Shown one piece after another: positions 1-9,875 of a stretch of 64,000 nt of DNA. The notes beneath the pieces are model-generated. The model made no database searches, had not been told where the DNA came from, and saw only the letters and a program-made list of their open reading frames with translations. The position numbers were made by a program, and so were the translations under genes. Every line of letters starts with the position of its first letter. Position 1 is the stretch's first letter. The stretch is from Enterococcus innesii. GTDB taxonomy: Bacteria > Bacillota > Bacilli > Lactobacillales > Enterococcaceae. The stretch covers positions 253,001 to 317,000 of the forward strand of contig JAHHEN010000002.1 of NCBI GenBank assembly GCA_018982785.1, read 5' to 3'.

Positions 1-327
1 TTGTATAGTGCGATCGCGATTTTTGTCAGTGGAAAAGTGACGGATGCGGTCTTTACGAAACAAAAGAAAATGCAGGTGACGATCATCACTCGCAACCCAG
101 AAGAAGTCATTCAGACGATCCAAAAACATATGCGGCGAGGCATTACCATCATCAATGAAGCCGAAGGAGCCTACAAACATGACAAACAAACGGTTTTGCT
201 GACGGTAGTCACACGCTTTGAACTGCCGATGCTGCGCAGTGCTATGAAAGAAGCCGATCCAAAAGCCTTTGTTAGTATTGCGGAAAATGTCCAGATTTTG
301 GGTCGGTTTTATGAAGAAGAACTGTAA
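1..327 (+). CDS. YitT-family membrane protein, C-terminal part
   Basis: This is the 3' end of a gene that starts before the window. The visible 108 residues begin with the end of a hydrophobic segment and continue into a soluble domain of about 85 residues (VTIITRNPEEVIQTIQKHM, then a GITIINEAEGAY stretch). That matches the C-terminal DUF2179 domain that follows the membrane part in YitT/YebE-type proteins. The function of the family is not well established. The stop at 325-327 is followed by a terminator, so it is the last gene of its unit. The family call is from remembered motif style, not from a search. Confidence 0.75.
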   Translation: MYSAIAIFVSGKVTDAVFTKQKKMQVTIITRNPEEVIQTIQKHMRRGITIINEAEGAYKHDKQTVLLTVVTRFELPMLRSAMKEADPKAFVSIAENVQILGRFYEEEL

Positions 328-342
328 AAAAGGAGTTGAAAA

Positions 343-371
343 AAGTATTTCTTTATAGAAGTACTTTTTTT
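343..371 (+). terminator. Intrinsic terminator after YitT-family gene
   Basis: A nine-base stem (AAGTATTTC, 343-351, with GAAGTACTT, 358-366, one G-U pair) has a five-base loop and runs into a T tract to 371. It lies 15 bases after the stop codon. Confidence 0.8.
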
Positions 372-524
372 CGCCAAAAATTAATTTTTTTGAAATATAG
401 CAGATGTTGCTAGCTTTATATGGGGGATTTCTGGTAAATTATGAGAGTATGGAATCAATAGCGTTCATGCTGAAATTGTTTTTTTATGAAACAATTGGAT
501 CAATTAGAGAAAAGTGGTTGGAGA

Positions 525-2393
525 ATGAACAAACGTTTAAGTACAAGCCGCTATATTACCGGGTTCGACGGCATTCGCACCTTGGCAGTCATCGGCGTTA
601 TTTTATATCATTTACTACCTACTCATATGCGAGGCGGGTATTTAGGAGTTCCAGTATTCTTTGTCGTATCAGGTTATTTAATCACTGACTTGCTGAGGCA
701 AGAGTGGGATCAAAACGGCAAAATCAAAGTCAAAGATTTTTATGTACGGCGGATGAAACGGCTTTATCCAGGAATGGTGGTGATGCTGCTTATCTCAGCA
801 GCGTATATCACTTTGTTCCAGCGAAACCTGCTGAATAATTTGCGCGGGGTTTTTGTTAGCTCGTTGCTGTATTACAACAACTGGTGGCAGATCAATCATG
901 GGTTATCCTATTTTGATCGGTTCGGCAATGAATCCCCCTTTACCCATCTGTGGTCACTGGCTGTGGAGGGACAGAACTATCTGATTTGGCCTTTAGTGTT
1001 TATTTTGTTGATGAAAATCGGCAAGCAGAGGCATCGCGCCTTTAAATTTACTGCCGCAGTCACGATTTTATCGGCAATTCTGTTAGCGGTCCTTTACACA
1101 CCAGGCGCTGATCCAACACGGGTCTATTATGGAACGGATACGCGGCTCTTTTCGATCTGGATGGGGAGTGCCTTAGCATTCATTTGGCCAAGTACCCACT
1201 TGAAGAAAGAGATACCGCAAAAAGCCAAACGGGTCTTAAATATCTCTGGTTTTGCTTCCTTGGCTGGTCTGATCGCAGCGTTCTTTTTCTTAGATGATCA
1301 TTTAACCTTTGTCTATTATGGCGGCATGTTCTTGATCAGTATCCTATGTACGATTCTTGTGGCAGTCACCGCTCATCCCGGAGCCAGTTTGAATCGGGTA
1401 TTGAGTAATCCGATTTTCAGTTATATCGGCAAGCGCAGTTATGGGATCTATTTGTATCAATTTCCAGTGATGATATTTTACGAAGCAAAAGTGGGAAATA
1501 TCGGTGAGAACGTGCTGATGCACACGTTAGTGGAACTATTCTTGATCTTGTTTATCAGTGAATTGTCCTATCGGTTTATCGAAAACCCAATGCGTAAATT
1601 CCAGTACAAAGATACATTCAGAACGGTCCGCGGTTGGTTCAGTAAACCAATTTTTAGTTGGAAAAAACCGTGGTTAGTGCCCAGCTTAATCATTACCCTC
1701 GTTGCTTTGTTTGGCGTCGTGACTGCACCGACGAATTATGTCGATGCCCAGCAGCAGCAGTTGAGAGACAACATTGCGGCCAATAAAAAAGCGGCTGAGC
1801 AATCGCAAAAGAATGCGAACGCTGAAGGCAATGAAACGGACGATGAGGCGAACACGAGTGAAGATGAAAAAAATATCATGGAAAAGTATGATCTAACAGC
1901 AGCCCAAGTGAAAAAAGCAGAATCTCTTGAAATCACGGCTTTTGGTGATTCTGTGATGCTGGATGCAACGGCTGACTTGAAAGAAGTCTTTACCCAAGCG
2001 GTAGTTGATGGGGATGTTGGGCGCCAGCTGTATGCGAGCCCTGAATTGATCAAAGACTTGAAAGAAAAAAATCTTTTACGGGATACCGTCCTTGTGGGGC
2101 TAGGGACGAATGGTTCCTTTACAGAAGCCCAATTTGACAGCTTTATGAATGAGATCGGTGATCGCAAAGTCTACTGGATCAATGTGCGGGTACCGACACA
2201 GCGTTGGCAAAATGAAGTCAATCGGATGTTGGAGCGCATGGCGGAAAAATACGACAATATGACCTTGATCGATTGGTATGATTTGAGTAATGACCAAGAG
2301 TCCTGGTTTTATGAAGATCGGGTCCATCCAAATCCAGATGGCATGGATCAATACGTGAAGCTAGTTGCCCAAACGATTTTACAAGAGGAATAG
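525..2393 (+). CDS. oatA: Peptidoglycan O-acetyltransferase OatA-like
   Basis: The 622-residue protein has the two-part OatA layout. An N-terminal acyltransferase-3 membrane domain (about residues 10-390) has many hydrophobic segments and the motifs GFDGIRTLAVIGVILYH and WSLAVEGQ. A charged linker rich in Q, K, E and D follows. The extracellular SGNH-hydrolase domain carries the nucleophile in ITAFGDSVM (near residue 475), the LGTNG block and the Asp/His block DRVHPNPDG (near 602). The family O-acetylates muramic acid and gives lysozyme resistance. The start is uncertain: 525 gives the family-like N-terminus MNKRLSTSRYITG, but its GGAG lies only one base upstream; an in-frame ATG at 486 has no ribosome binding site. 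Confidence 0.85.
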   Translation: MNKRLSTSRYITGFDGIRTLAVIGVILYHLLPTHMRGGYLGVPVFFVVSGYLITDLLRQEWDQNGKIKVKDFYVRRMKRLYPGMVVMLLISAAYITLFQRNLLNNLRGVFVSSLLYYNNWWQINHGLSYFDRFGNESPFTHLWSLAVEGQNYLIWPLVFILLMKIGKQRHRAFKFTAAVTILSAILLAVLYTPGADPTRVYYGTDTRLFSIWMGSALAFIWPSTHLKKEIPQKAKRVLNISGFASLAGLIAAFFFLDDHLTFVYYGGMFLISILCTILVAVTAHPGASLNRVLSNPIFSYIGKRSYGIYLYQFPVMIFYEAKVGNIGENVLMHTLVELFLILFISELSYRFIENPMRKFQYKDTFRTVRGWFSKPIFSWKKPWLVPSLIITLVALFGVVTAPTNYVDAQQQQLRDNIAANKKAAEQSQKNANAEGNETDDEANTSEDEKNIMEKYDLTAAQVKKAESLEITAFGDSVMLDATADLKEVFTQAVVDGDVGRQLYASPELIKDLKEKNLLRDTVLVGLGTNGSFTEAQFDSFMNEIGDRKVYWINVRVPTQRWQNEVNRMLERMAEKYDNMTLIDWYDLSNDQESWFYEDRVHPNPDGMDQYVKLVAQTILQEE

Positions 2394-2400
2394 GCAAGAA

Positions 2401-2470
2401 AAAGACAAACCTTATGCAATCATAAGGTTTGTCTTTTGTCTTAAACGGTGCTTTGAAAGAGCATCGTTTT
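2401..2470. terminator. Convergent terminators between oatA and dhaL
   Basis: A perfect 16-base stem (2401-2416 with 2421-2436, loop CAAT) has T-rich tracts on both sides, so it can serve oatA on the plus strand and the dha operon on the minus strand. A second, weaker hairpin (AACGGTGC 2444-2451 with GCATCGTT 2461-2468) abuts the dhaL stop codon. Confidence 0.85.
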
Positions 2471-3076
2471 TTAATCTTTTTCTATCACCGTTAACAGTGA
2501 GTCAAACAAAATCGCACTAGAAGCTGATCCGGGATCGATATGACCGATGGCACGTTCACCAACATAAGAGGCACGGCCTTTTTTAGCAACAAGTTCTTTG
2601 GTATGTTCTTTCGCTGCTTCGATCGTGTCCTTGGTCAATTCCCCTTTTTTCAAGGCTTCTGCGACAGGTTGCCAGACATCGACCATCGTTTTGTCTTCAA
2701 ACTCAGCTTTTCCCCGCATTTTGATGCCGGTCAAGCCTTCTTCAACGATCGTACCTAATTGTTCAAAGGAGTCGATTGTTTCTAGTTCCTTCGTTGCTTT
2801 GGTCATATTCATAAACGCCGAACCATAAAGGGGACCCGAAGCGCCGCCGACTTTTGAGATCATTGCCATCGAGAAGACTTTAAAGGTATCACTGATCGTC
2901 GTTGGCTGTTGTTTGGCATAAGCTTCTTGATAAGCAGCTACGCCGCGTGCCATATTGTTGCCATGGTCCCCGTCGCCGATCGGTGTATCTAAATCGCTTA
3001 AATAGGCCTTGTTTGCTTCGATTTCTTTCGTGAAGGTATCTAACCATGCTTGCACCGTTTCTGTTGTCAATTGCAT
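2471..3076 (-). CDS. dhaL: Dihydroxyacetone kinase ADP-binding subunit DhaL
   Basis: The 201-residue protein has the DhaL family length. The motif TPIGDGDHGNNMARG near residue 32 carries the three aspartates that hold the Mg-ADP in DhaL. DhaL keeps ADP permanently bound, is rephosphorylated to ATP by DhaM, and passes the phosphate to dihydroxyacetone held by DhaK. It is the last gene of dhaM-dhaK-dhaL, 14 bases after dhaK. The product, dihydroxyacetone phosphate, enters glycolysis. Confidence 0.95.
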   Translation of the reverse strand: MQLTTETVQAWLDTFTKEIEANKAYLSDLDTPIGDGDHGNNMARGVAAYQEAYAKQQPTTISDTFKVFSMAMISKVGGASGPLYGSAFMNMTKATKELETIDSFEQLGTIVEEGLTGIKMRGKAEFEDKTMVDVWQPVAEALKKGELTKDTIEAAKEHTKELVAKKGRASYVGERAIGHIDPGSASSAILFDSLLTVIEKD

Positions 3077-3090
3077 CTCTATTCGCTCCT

Positions 3091-4074
3091 TTACCAGGCT
3101 ATTGTTGTGACGTCTTCATTTAACGCATCGGTGTGATCCGTTTCGCTGAAATCGATCATGGTCAGTGAAAGTCCCTGCATATCGATGGAAGTCATGAAAT
3201 TGCCGACCTTATGGAAGGAGACAGGGATGTCTTTTTCTGCGAGTAATTTCGCGACATCATTGGCAAAAATGAACAACTCCATTTGCGGCGTACCACCCAT
3301 ACCGTTGATCAAGACACCGACTTTTTCTGGGGTCTTTTCATAATCCGCTAAGATTTTTTCCACCAACTCTTGTGCTAGTTCACGTGAGGGTTTCAGTTTT
3401 TCTCGACGGTAACCAGGTTCGCCGTGGATGCCCACGCCATACTCGATCTCATCATCGGCTAAGTCAAAACCTGGTTTCCCAACTTCAGGAACTGTTGCCG
3501 CTTTTAATGCGACCCCAATGGTTTTGATCGATGCAACCAAGGCATCGCCCAGTGTTTTTAATTCACTTAAGCTGGCACCATTACGAGCAGCTGCGCCTAA
3601 AATCTTGTGGACTAAGACCGTACCGGCAACTCCTCGTTTGCCAGCAGTATAGGTGCTATTTTCAACAGCGATATCATCATCAACGACCACGATCTCAGTT
3701 GTGATCTCTTCCATTTCTGCCATATCTTTGGCCATCTCAAAGTTCAAGATATCGCCAGTATAGTTTTTGACGATCAACAAGACGCCTTGCCCTTGATCAG
3801 AATCTTGGATAGCCGTCAAAATCTGGTCGGGGGTAGGGGAGGTGAAGACATCGCCTAAAACGGCGGCGCTAAGCATCCCATCACCGACAAAGCCAGCATG
3901 GGCCGGCTCATGTCCGCTCCCACCGCCAGAAACAAGACCGACTTGTTCTTTTTGATTATTCTTAGCAATCACCCGTGAGTCGGCGACTTGATGGACCAGT
4001 TCAGGATAACTGCCTACGATACCAGCCAACATTTCTTCTACGATCATTGAGGGATCATTAATGATTTTTTTCAT
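3091..4074 (-). CDS. dhaK: Dihydroxyacetone kinase substrate-binding subunit DhaK
   Basis: This 327-residue protein has the DhaK hallmarks: VSGGGSGHEPAHAGFVG near residue 49 (substrate pocket) and GVGIHGEPGYRR near residue 216, whose histidine forms the hemiaminal with dihydroxyacetone. It overlaps the dhaM stop by four bases (ATGA), indicating translational coupling. It is the acceptor subunit of the PEP-dependent kinase, cytoplasmic, probably serving glycerol or dihydroxyacetone use. Confidence 0.95.
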   Translation of the reverse strand: MKKIINDPSMIVEEMLAGIVGSYPELVHQVADSRVIAKNNQKEQVGLVSGGGSGHEPAHAGFVGDGMLSAAVLGDVFTSPTPDQILTAIQDSDQGQGVLLIVKNYTGDILNFEMAKDMAEMEEITTEIVVVDDDIAVENSTYTAGKRGVAGTVLVHKILGAAARNGASLSELKTLGDALVASIKTIGVALKAATVPEVGKPGFDLADDEIEYGVGIHGEPGYRREKLKPSRELAQELVEKILADYEKTPEKVGVLINGMGGTPQMELFIFANDVAKLLAEKDIPVSFHKVGNFMTSIDMQGLSLTMIDFSETDHTDALNEDVTTIAW

Positions 4075-4544
4075 GCTTCATGCCATCCTTTCTCGGCTGC
4101 TTTTTTTGCTTCTGCAACGATTTGCGCCAAATCATCACTAAAACCAGCGGTGATCGCTGCAGCAAAGGCACCTTCCACCAGCGGCGCGTCGATCAGGTGA
4201 TAGCGTTCTTGTTGCTGAGGTTCTAGCATGTCGTAAGCAAGTTCGGCATTCAAAACGGCACTGCCTAAATCGGCAAAGACTAAGATCAGTTCAGCATCTG
4301 CGGATTCGTTGACGGCATCTACGATTTTCGTGGCGTCAGAACCCAGCTCTCCTTCTGCTGTCCCGCCTAAAGAATAGATCGTGACTGACTCGCCATCAGC
4401 CATTTCTTCGATCATCTGTTTTAATCCTTCGGTGAGTTGCTGACTGTGAGAAACGAGTAAAATACTTTTTTCATCCAATTTCACCAACACTTTCTGATTA
4501 AATTTGGCTGTTTGACAAGGGGGTTGCCTTTTCCAAAGAAACAC
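4071..4544 (-). CDS. dhaM: PTS phosphotransferase subunit DhaM (EIIA-type)
   Basis: It carries the EIIA-Man-like fold of DhaM, with the phosphorylated histidine in ILLVSHS and the region SLGGTAEGELGSDATKI. Unlike the enterobacterial form it has no fused HPr or EI domain, as is usual in Firmicutes, so it takes phosphate from HPr. The start is uncertain. The longest frame begins with GTG at 4544 and includes about 22 residues that look unrelated to the family. Family members start close to the ILLVSHS strand, so GTG or TTG codons between 4490 and 4478 are better candidates. First gene of dhaMKL. Confidence 0.88.
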   Translation of the reverse strand: MFLWKRQPPCQTAKFNQKVLVKLDEKSILLVSHSQQLTEGLKQMIEEMADGESVTIYSLGGTAEGELGSDATKIVDAVNESADAELILVFADLGSAVLNAELAYDMLEPQQQERYHLIDAPLVEGAFAAAITAGFSDDLAQIVAEAKKAAEKGWHEA

Positions 4545-4621
4545 CGTCCTTGTTGAAACCGCCTACAGGTTCAGTATACCAAATTTCTTTCTTCTTGTAT
4601 GGTTGCACCTATGGAGAGGAC

Positions 4622-4669
4622 AAAAAAACAGCATCGTCTTTCTGGACAAAGCAAGAAAGAGCGATGCTG
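4622..4669 (-). terminator. Intrinsic terminator of the P-type ATPase gene
   Basis: Read on the minus strand, CAGCATCG plus TCTTTC (4669-4655) pairs with GAAAGA plus CGATGCTG (4642-4629) and is followed by seven T residues. It lies just after the ATPase stop codon. Confidence 0.85.
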
Positions 4670-4678
4670 CAAAATCAA

Positions 4679-7003
4679 TTAAGACTGTTTAACAAGCACT
4701 TTGGCTGAAAAGCGCTTCGTTAGGAAAGAAAGCCCAACGTACAGGCAGATGTTCAATGCCATCATGCCAAGGAAGTAAGGCAAGGTCACGGCGGTCAAGA
4801 AACCGACTTCCAGCAACCCGTGAAAGAGCATTGCTGCGACATAGATCCCCACGGTAGTGGTAATCGCTAAGAACAATCGCAATGGATTTAATGGCAAGCA
4901 AGCGCGAATCACAGCGATACAGCTGATCCCGATCAACAAATAGTACAACAAGGTCGTCGTATCAAATTGTGACCAACCGTAGTCGGTTTGTAAAAAGCGG
5001 ATCGCAAAGTAATTGACTAACACCAACAAGGCATTTGGCAACGCATTGAGCAAGACTGTCGGCAAGTAACGCCCCTTGATTGGTGCTTTGTTTTCTTCAA
5101 AGGAAAGGAAGAAAGATGGATAACCTTCAATTGCTAAGTCGATCAATGTGATTTGGATCGGCAAGAACGGAAAGGCGCTGGATGTCAGGATACAAACCAA
5201 AGAGAGCAAGAAGCTGTAAATCGTCTTGATAAAGAAGATTCCCGACGCTTTGGTGACGTTATTGACGACGCGGCGTCCTTCAAATAAAACATCTGGCAAC
5301 GTAGTAAAGTCAGAATCCAATAAGACAAAGTTAGCGATTTGACGAGCCGCACTGTCGCCAGCAGCCATTGCAATGCTGACGTCGGCTTCTCGTAACGCCA
5401 ACACATCATTGACGCCATCGCCCGTCATGGCAACGGTCCGTTGATTGGCTTTTAATTCTTGGACAAGTAGTTTCTTTTGTTCAGGGGTCACACGACCAAA
5501 GACCGTATAACGTGTCGCAGCTTCTCGGACTTCTGCTTCGGTCGTTAAGGTAGAAAGATCGATGGCTTGATCGGCATTCGCAAGACCTGCACGATGGGCG
5601 ATCGCTGCGACAGCTATTGGATTATCGCCAGAGATCACTTTTAGATCGATGCCTTGATCCGCTAAGTAAGCCAAGGTTTCTTCTGCGTTTTGGCGGATGA
5701 TATCGGATAAAATCAAGACAGCCACCGCTTGTGCGTTGGTTGGGTCAAAGGATGCTGGCGCTTTTGGATCGGTCTCTACGGCTAAAATCAACACCCGCAG
5801 ACCTGCTTCTTGCGCTTCTTTGACTTGTGGCAAGGCAGCAGAGCCGGCGACTTTTTCAGGTGCACCAAGATAAACATTTCCTAGATGTTCAAAAGCCACA
5901 GCACCCCATTTGCGCTGTGAAGAAAAGGCAGCGACTTCGATCGGCTGATGATCCGTTAGCTCAGGGCAGCCTTGACGCAATGCTTGCATCGTTAAATTGT
6001 TATCTGTGCTGGCTGCCAAATAATTCCCTAAGAGCATGTTAGGGTCGCTATCGGTTTGGAGAGGAACGATCGACTCGAGAACCATATGGCCTTCCGTCAA
6101 CGTCCCCGTCTTATCCAGACAAAGGGTATCGACATGCGCCAAGGTTTCAACGGCATACATGTCTTGGACCAAAATCCGTTTTTTGGCCAATTTAATGACA
6201 CCTGTCGTCAAGGCGATACTGATCAGCAGGACAAGTCCTTTTGGTAACATTCCTAATAAGGCAGCGGCAGAAACGACGACGGATTCCTTGATCCCAGCAT
6301 CTCGCATCATAAAGGCTTGGAAGAACAAAATCACCCCTAAAGGAACGATTACATAGCTAGTGAATTTGGATACACTACGGATCGAAGCAAGCAGCTCAGA
6401 GCGGATCGGTTTGTGGACCTTCGCCTCATTGCTTAGTTTCGCTGCGTAGTTTTCTGCACCGACATGAAGGACTGTTCCTGTCACTTCCCCGCTGACGATG
6501 AAACTCCCTGAGCGTAAGGAAGCACCTGCTTCTTTGACAACCAGATCGGCTTCACCAGTCAGCATCGCTTTATTGACTTCGACTAGTCCAGAAAGCACCG
6601 TCATATCAGCGGGGATTTGGTCCCCAGCACCAAGAATAACTACGTCCTCTAAGACCAATTCTTTGGCTGAAATCTCATGGATTTGAGCATCTCGAATCAC
6701 TCGTACCGTTTGCGGTGAAACAAGTGAGAGTTTTTTTACTAAATTACGCGCATGCAATTCTTGGCTGATCCCAATGGTGATATTCACAAAAATAATCGCT
6801 AAGTAGAACATGTTGGAATAGGCGCCTACAGCAAATAAAAAAACGCCAATCAATAGATTGAGAAAATTGAATAACGTCAGTAAATTGTCTTTGATGATCG
6901 CAGCAGTTGATTTACTGGTTTTTGTTTCATAATCATTGTGCAGTCCCTCTTGGGTTTTCTTGGCGACTTCTGCTGCAGTCAAGCCGGTGGGTAATTGAGT
7001 CAT
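4679..7003 (-). CDS. Cation-transporting P-type ATPase (E1-E2 type)
   Basis: The protein has about 774 residues. It contains the phosphorylation loop CLDKTGTLTEGHM, an actuator region with TGEAD (TGE), and the hinge MTGDGVNDVLALREADV. About ten hydrophobic segments are arranged as two pairs before the P domain and six after it. This is a P-type ion pump, but the ion cannot be read from the sequence: there is no N-terminal heavy-metal CxxC domain and no CPC motif. It resembles the roughly 778-residue E1-E2 pumps of streptococci and enterococci. I chose ATG 7003 because TGGAG lies six bases upstream; the ATG at 7015 has no such site. Monocistronic. Confidence 0.88.
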   Translation of the reverse strand: MTQLPTGLTAAEVAKKTQEGLHNDYETKTSKSTAAIIKDNLLTLFNFLNLLIGVFLFAVGAYSNMFYLAIIFVNITIGISQELHARNLVKKLSLVSPQTVRVIRDAQIHEISAKELVLEDVVILGAGDQIPADMTVLSGLVEVNKAMLTGEADLVVKEAGASLRSGSFIVSGEVTGTVLHVGAENYAAKLSNEAKVHKPIRSELLASIRSVSKFTSYVIVPLGVILFFQAFMMRDAGIKESVVVSAAALLGMLPKGLVLLISIALTTGVIKLAKKRILVQDMYAVETLAHVDTLCLDKTGTLTEGHMVLESIVPLQTDSDPNMLLGNYLAASTDNNLTMQALRQGCPELTDHQPIEVAAFSSQRKWGAVAFEHLGNVYLGAPEKVAGSAALPQVKEAQEAGLRVLILAVETDPKAPASFDPTNAQAVAVLILSDIIRQNAEETLAYLADQGIDLKVISGDNPIAVAAIAHRAGLANADQAIDLSTLTTEAEVREAATRYTVFGRVTPEQKKLLVQELKANQRTVAMTGDGVNDVLALREADVSIAMAAGDSAARQIANFVLLDSDFTTLPDVLFEGRRVVNNVTKASGIFFIKTIYSFLLSLVCILTSSAFPFLPIQITLIDLAIEGYPSFFLSFEENKAPIKGRYLPTVLLNALPNALLVLVNYFAIRFLQTDYGWSQFDTTTLLYYLLIGISCIAVIRACLPLNPLRLFLAITTTVGIYVAAMLFHGLLEVGFLTAVTLPYFLGMMALNICLYVGLSFLTKRFSAKVLVKQS

Positions 7004-7175
7004 AAGCATCTCCATTTCATTTGTTCATTTCTTTCTAATTCCTTTATCTAGTCTAGCATTCGAAAAAGGCAATGCAATCGTTGCGAGGAAAATAACGATA
7101 AAATTAATTAAAATCTTAAACAATCAACACGTGTTCTTTTAAAGAAAGAAAAAAACGGGGGGACAAACCGCACCA

Positions 7176-7204
7176 TCGACTTTTTTCAGGTGCTTACGTA
7201 TAAT
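7176..7204 (+). promoter_or_regulatory. Probable sigma-A promoter of queG
   Basis: TCGACT (7176-7181), a 17-base spacer and a perfect TATAAT (7199-7204) lie about 58 bases before the queG start. The -35 is imperfect. Confidence 0.5.
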
Positions 7205-7261
7205 AGGGGAAGAGAAAAAGCCGAGAAGCAGATGCTTAGCGGACAAAAGAGGGTAGCATGC

Positions 7262-8436
7262 ATGTCTTTAAAAGAAAAAATTATTGCAGAAAGCAAGCGA
7301 ATTGGCATCGACAAGATCGGGTTTGCTTCAGCGGAGCCGTTTTTGGCATTGGAGCCTTCCTTGCGGGAACAAAAAGCCAAAGGCCATACCTCTGGTTTTG
7401 AGCATCCCGTGATCGAAGAGCGGATCTATCCTGAACGGACATTTGAAAATCCGCAAACGATCATTGCGATCGCTTTAGCTTATCCGACAAAAATCAAAGA
7501 GAAAGTCCCCCGGGATGAAAAGCGTGGCATGTTTGCCCGGGCTTCTTGGGGCATCGATTACCATGATATTTTGCGAGAACGGTTGGATCGCTTGATCGCC
7601 TTTATCAAAGAACAAGCACAAACGATGGAAGAACAAGTCGAATGGCGTTTCGCACCGCAAGTCGATACAGGGGAATTGGTGGATGTGGCGGCAGCGCAGC
7701 GGGCGGGTCTTGGCTTTATCGGTCGTAATGGCTTGCTGATCACAGAGGAATTTGGTTCGTTTGTTTATCTCGGAGAGATCGTCACTAATATCTCTCTTGA
7801 ACCGGATGAAGAGGTCCCGTTTGGTTGTGGGGATTGCATGCGTTGTGTGACGGCTTGCCCCACCAAAGCGTTATTGGGCGATGGTCGGATGAATGCCCAG
7901 CGCTGTTTGTCCTATCAAACCCAGACGAAGGGCATGATGCCAGAAGAGTACCGCAAAAAGATGCATAACGTGATTTACGGTTGCGATATTTGTCAGCTGG
8001 TCTGCCCTTATAATCGGGGGAAGGACTTCCATTTTCATCAAGAGATGGAGCCTGAAGTCGATACCGTTTATCCAAAACTGCAACCGATGCTGTCTTTATC
8101 AAACAAAGCCTTCAAAGAACAATTTGGCCATCTATCTGGCTCTTGGCGGGGAAAAAACCGCTGCAGCGTAATGCCATCATCGCCTTAGCCAATGTGGGAG
8201 ACCGCAGTGCCTTGCCAGCGATTTGGCGCTGTGCGACAGAAGACGTGCGCCCAGTGATTCGAGGAACGGCTTATTGGGCAATTGGCCAGTTGGGCGTCAA
8301 AGAACCAGAGATGTGGTTAGAGCGACTGCAACGGTGCGCAGAGTTAGAACCCGAAGAAGAGGCGCTACAAGAATTGCAGCCTGCCATCGAACGATTGCAA
8401 GCAGTCATGACCAAAAAGCAGGAAAAAGAGCTATAA
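7262..8436 (+). CDS. queG: Epoxyqueuosine reductase QueG (frame broken by one base)
   Basis: QueG reduces epoxyqueuosine to queuosine at position 34 of tRNA, using cobalamin and two 4Fe-4S clusters. The cluster motifs are visible as [12 protein letters not shown] and [12 protein letters not shown], and the C-terminal part is a HEAT-like repeat ([19 protein letters not shown]). The frame breaks at the A run 8152-8157. Adding one A joins SGSWRGK to [12 protein letters not shown] and gives 391 residues, normal for the family. GAGGG lies eight bases before ATG 7262. The break is most likely a sequencing error. Confidence 0.9.
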
Positions 8437-8473
8437 AAAAAGCAAAACGTGCCCGTGGCCGTTTTGCTTTTTT
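8437..8473. terminator. Bidirectional terminator between queG and the 118-residue ORF
   Basis: The stem AAAAGCAAAACG with CGTTTTGCTTTT (ending about 8471) has A and T tracts on opposite sides, so it can end both convergent genes. Confidence 0.85.
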
Positions 8474-8475
8474 GT

Positions 8476-8832
8476 TTAATCTAGTACGTCATCACTTTCA
8501 ACGATTTCTTCTGAATCGAGTTCAAAATCTGGTGCTGGATGCACACGCTCAGGTAGCTCCATTTCTAACTCGCCTTCTTCGGTGTATTGGTTGTCGGTAT
8601 CGGCAACGTCAACTAAAATTTCTTCAGGAAGCTCTTGCTCCACCCGATAGCCTTCTGCATGACGTGCATCGAGTAATTCCAAAAGATGTTGCCACTCGTC
8701 TTTCGAGATCACTACAACGTCAATGCCATCTTTGTTTTGTACCTCTACAACAGAGGAAAGATCGGTGCCGACCGTTTTAATGATCGATTCCAACGACCAT
8801 TTACTCGTTTCTAAGTCAATTTTTTGTGCCAT
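8476..8832 (-). CDS. Small acidic protein of unknown function
   Basis: The 118-residue protein has a strong ribosome binding site (AAGGAG eight bases before ATG). Residues 1-60 (VEVQNKDGIDVVVISKDEW) recall the Phd/YefM antitoxin fold in a loose way. The last 45 residues are highly acidic (LEMELPERV, DSEEIVESDD). No toxin-like partner is next to it, so I do not call it an antitoxin. It is a single gene between queG and the SPFH operon. Confidence 0.7.
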   Translation of the reverse strand: MAQKIDLETSKWSLESIIKTVGTDLSSVVEVQNKDGIDVVVISKDEWQHLLELLDARHAEGYRVEQELPEEILVDVADTDNQYTEEGELEMELPERVHPAPDFELDSEEIVESDDVLD

Positions 8833-8997
8833 AAGAATTACTCCTTTTTTGAGAAAAATTTTGTCCTACCTTAATTGTAACGGGAAAGTTGCAGAAAACA
8901 AAATAGCTTGATTGGGAATCGTCCCTGATATGCGCAAGAACATTTGCACAGTGGCTTTAACCAAGGTAAGATAAGAGCAAGAAGGGAAGGAATAAAA

Positions 8998-9872
8998 ATG
9001 ACAGAAAAACAGACATTTCATGTGAATGGGTATTTAGCACTAGTTGTGCTGATCGGGTTATTAGTTGGCGGCGGTTATTTGTTTTATCATGGGTTCGTAA
9101 ATGAGAGCGTTCTTGAAATCGTTCTCAGTATTCTTTTATGGATCGTTTCGTTTCTTTTCCTTAGTTCGTTAACGATCGTACAGCCCAACCAAGCCAAAGC
9201 GATCCTCTTTTTTGGGCAATATTTAGGGACCATTAAAGACAACGGCTTATTCGTGACAACCCCTTAACCCAAAAAATCAATGTTTCATTGAAAGTCCGCA
9301 ACTTTAACAGTTCGCTGTTGAAGGTCAATGATTCAGACGGAAACCCGATCGAGATCTCGGCGGTGGTGGTTTTTAAAGTCGTAGATACGGCGAAAGCATT
9401 GTTTGATGTCGATTATTACCAAGATTTCATTGAGATCCAAAGTGAAACAGCGATTCGTCATATTGCGACGCAATACCCGTATGACACGTTCAATGACGAT
9501 GATCTGACGTTGCGAGGCAATACCAATGAAGTTTCGGAAGAACTGGCAAAAGAATTGCAAGAACGATTGGCTGTTGCTGGGGTCGAAGTCTTGGAGACGC
9601 GCTTAAACCATTTGGCGTATGCGACTGAGATCGCTAGTGCGATGCTGCAGCGCCAACAAGCTAAAGCAATTTTATCAGCACGGCAAATCATTGTTGAAGG
9701 GGCCGTCTCCATGACACAAATGGCGTTAGAACAAATCGAAGACGGACAGGACATCAATTTCACAGATGACCGCAAAGTCCAACTGATCAATAATTTATTG
9801 GTGTCGATCATTACCGATAAAGGCACGCAGCCGGTGATCAATACGGGCGATGTCAAAGAGAAAGGAGTGTAG
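8998..9872 (+). CDS. SPFH-domain membrane protein (frame broken by one base)
   Basis: Two hydrophobic segments (residues about 12-30 and 38-58) lead into an SPFH/band-7 domain: TIVQPNQAKAILFFG, then KVRNFNSSLLKVNDSDGNPI, and a long helical part (MLQRQQAKAILSARQIIVEG). Such proteins form membrane scaffolds. The frame breaks near 9264 (CCCCTTAACCC). One extra T gives VTTPLTQKINVSLKVRNF and a 291-residue protein. AAGGA precedes ATG 8998 by six bases. The next gene starts four bases after its stop, so they form an operon. Confidence 0.82.
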
Positions 9873-9875
9873 CAT

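Noticed and set aside
8223-8780. Open frame of 185 residues on the plus strand
   Set aside because: It is an out-of-frame reading of the queG end, then a terminator, then the antisense of the 118-residue gene.
8476-9872. Toxin-antitoxin pair
   Set aside because: No toxin-like gene lies beside the Phd-like protein. The neighbours are queG and a SPFH membrane protein.
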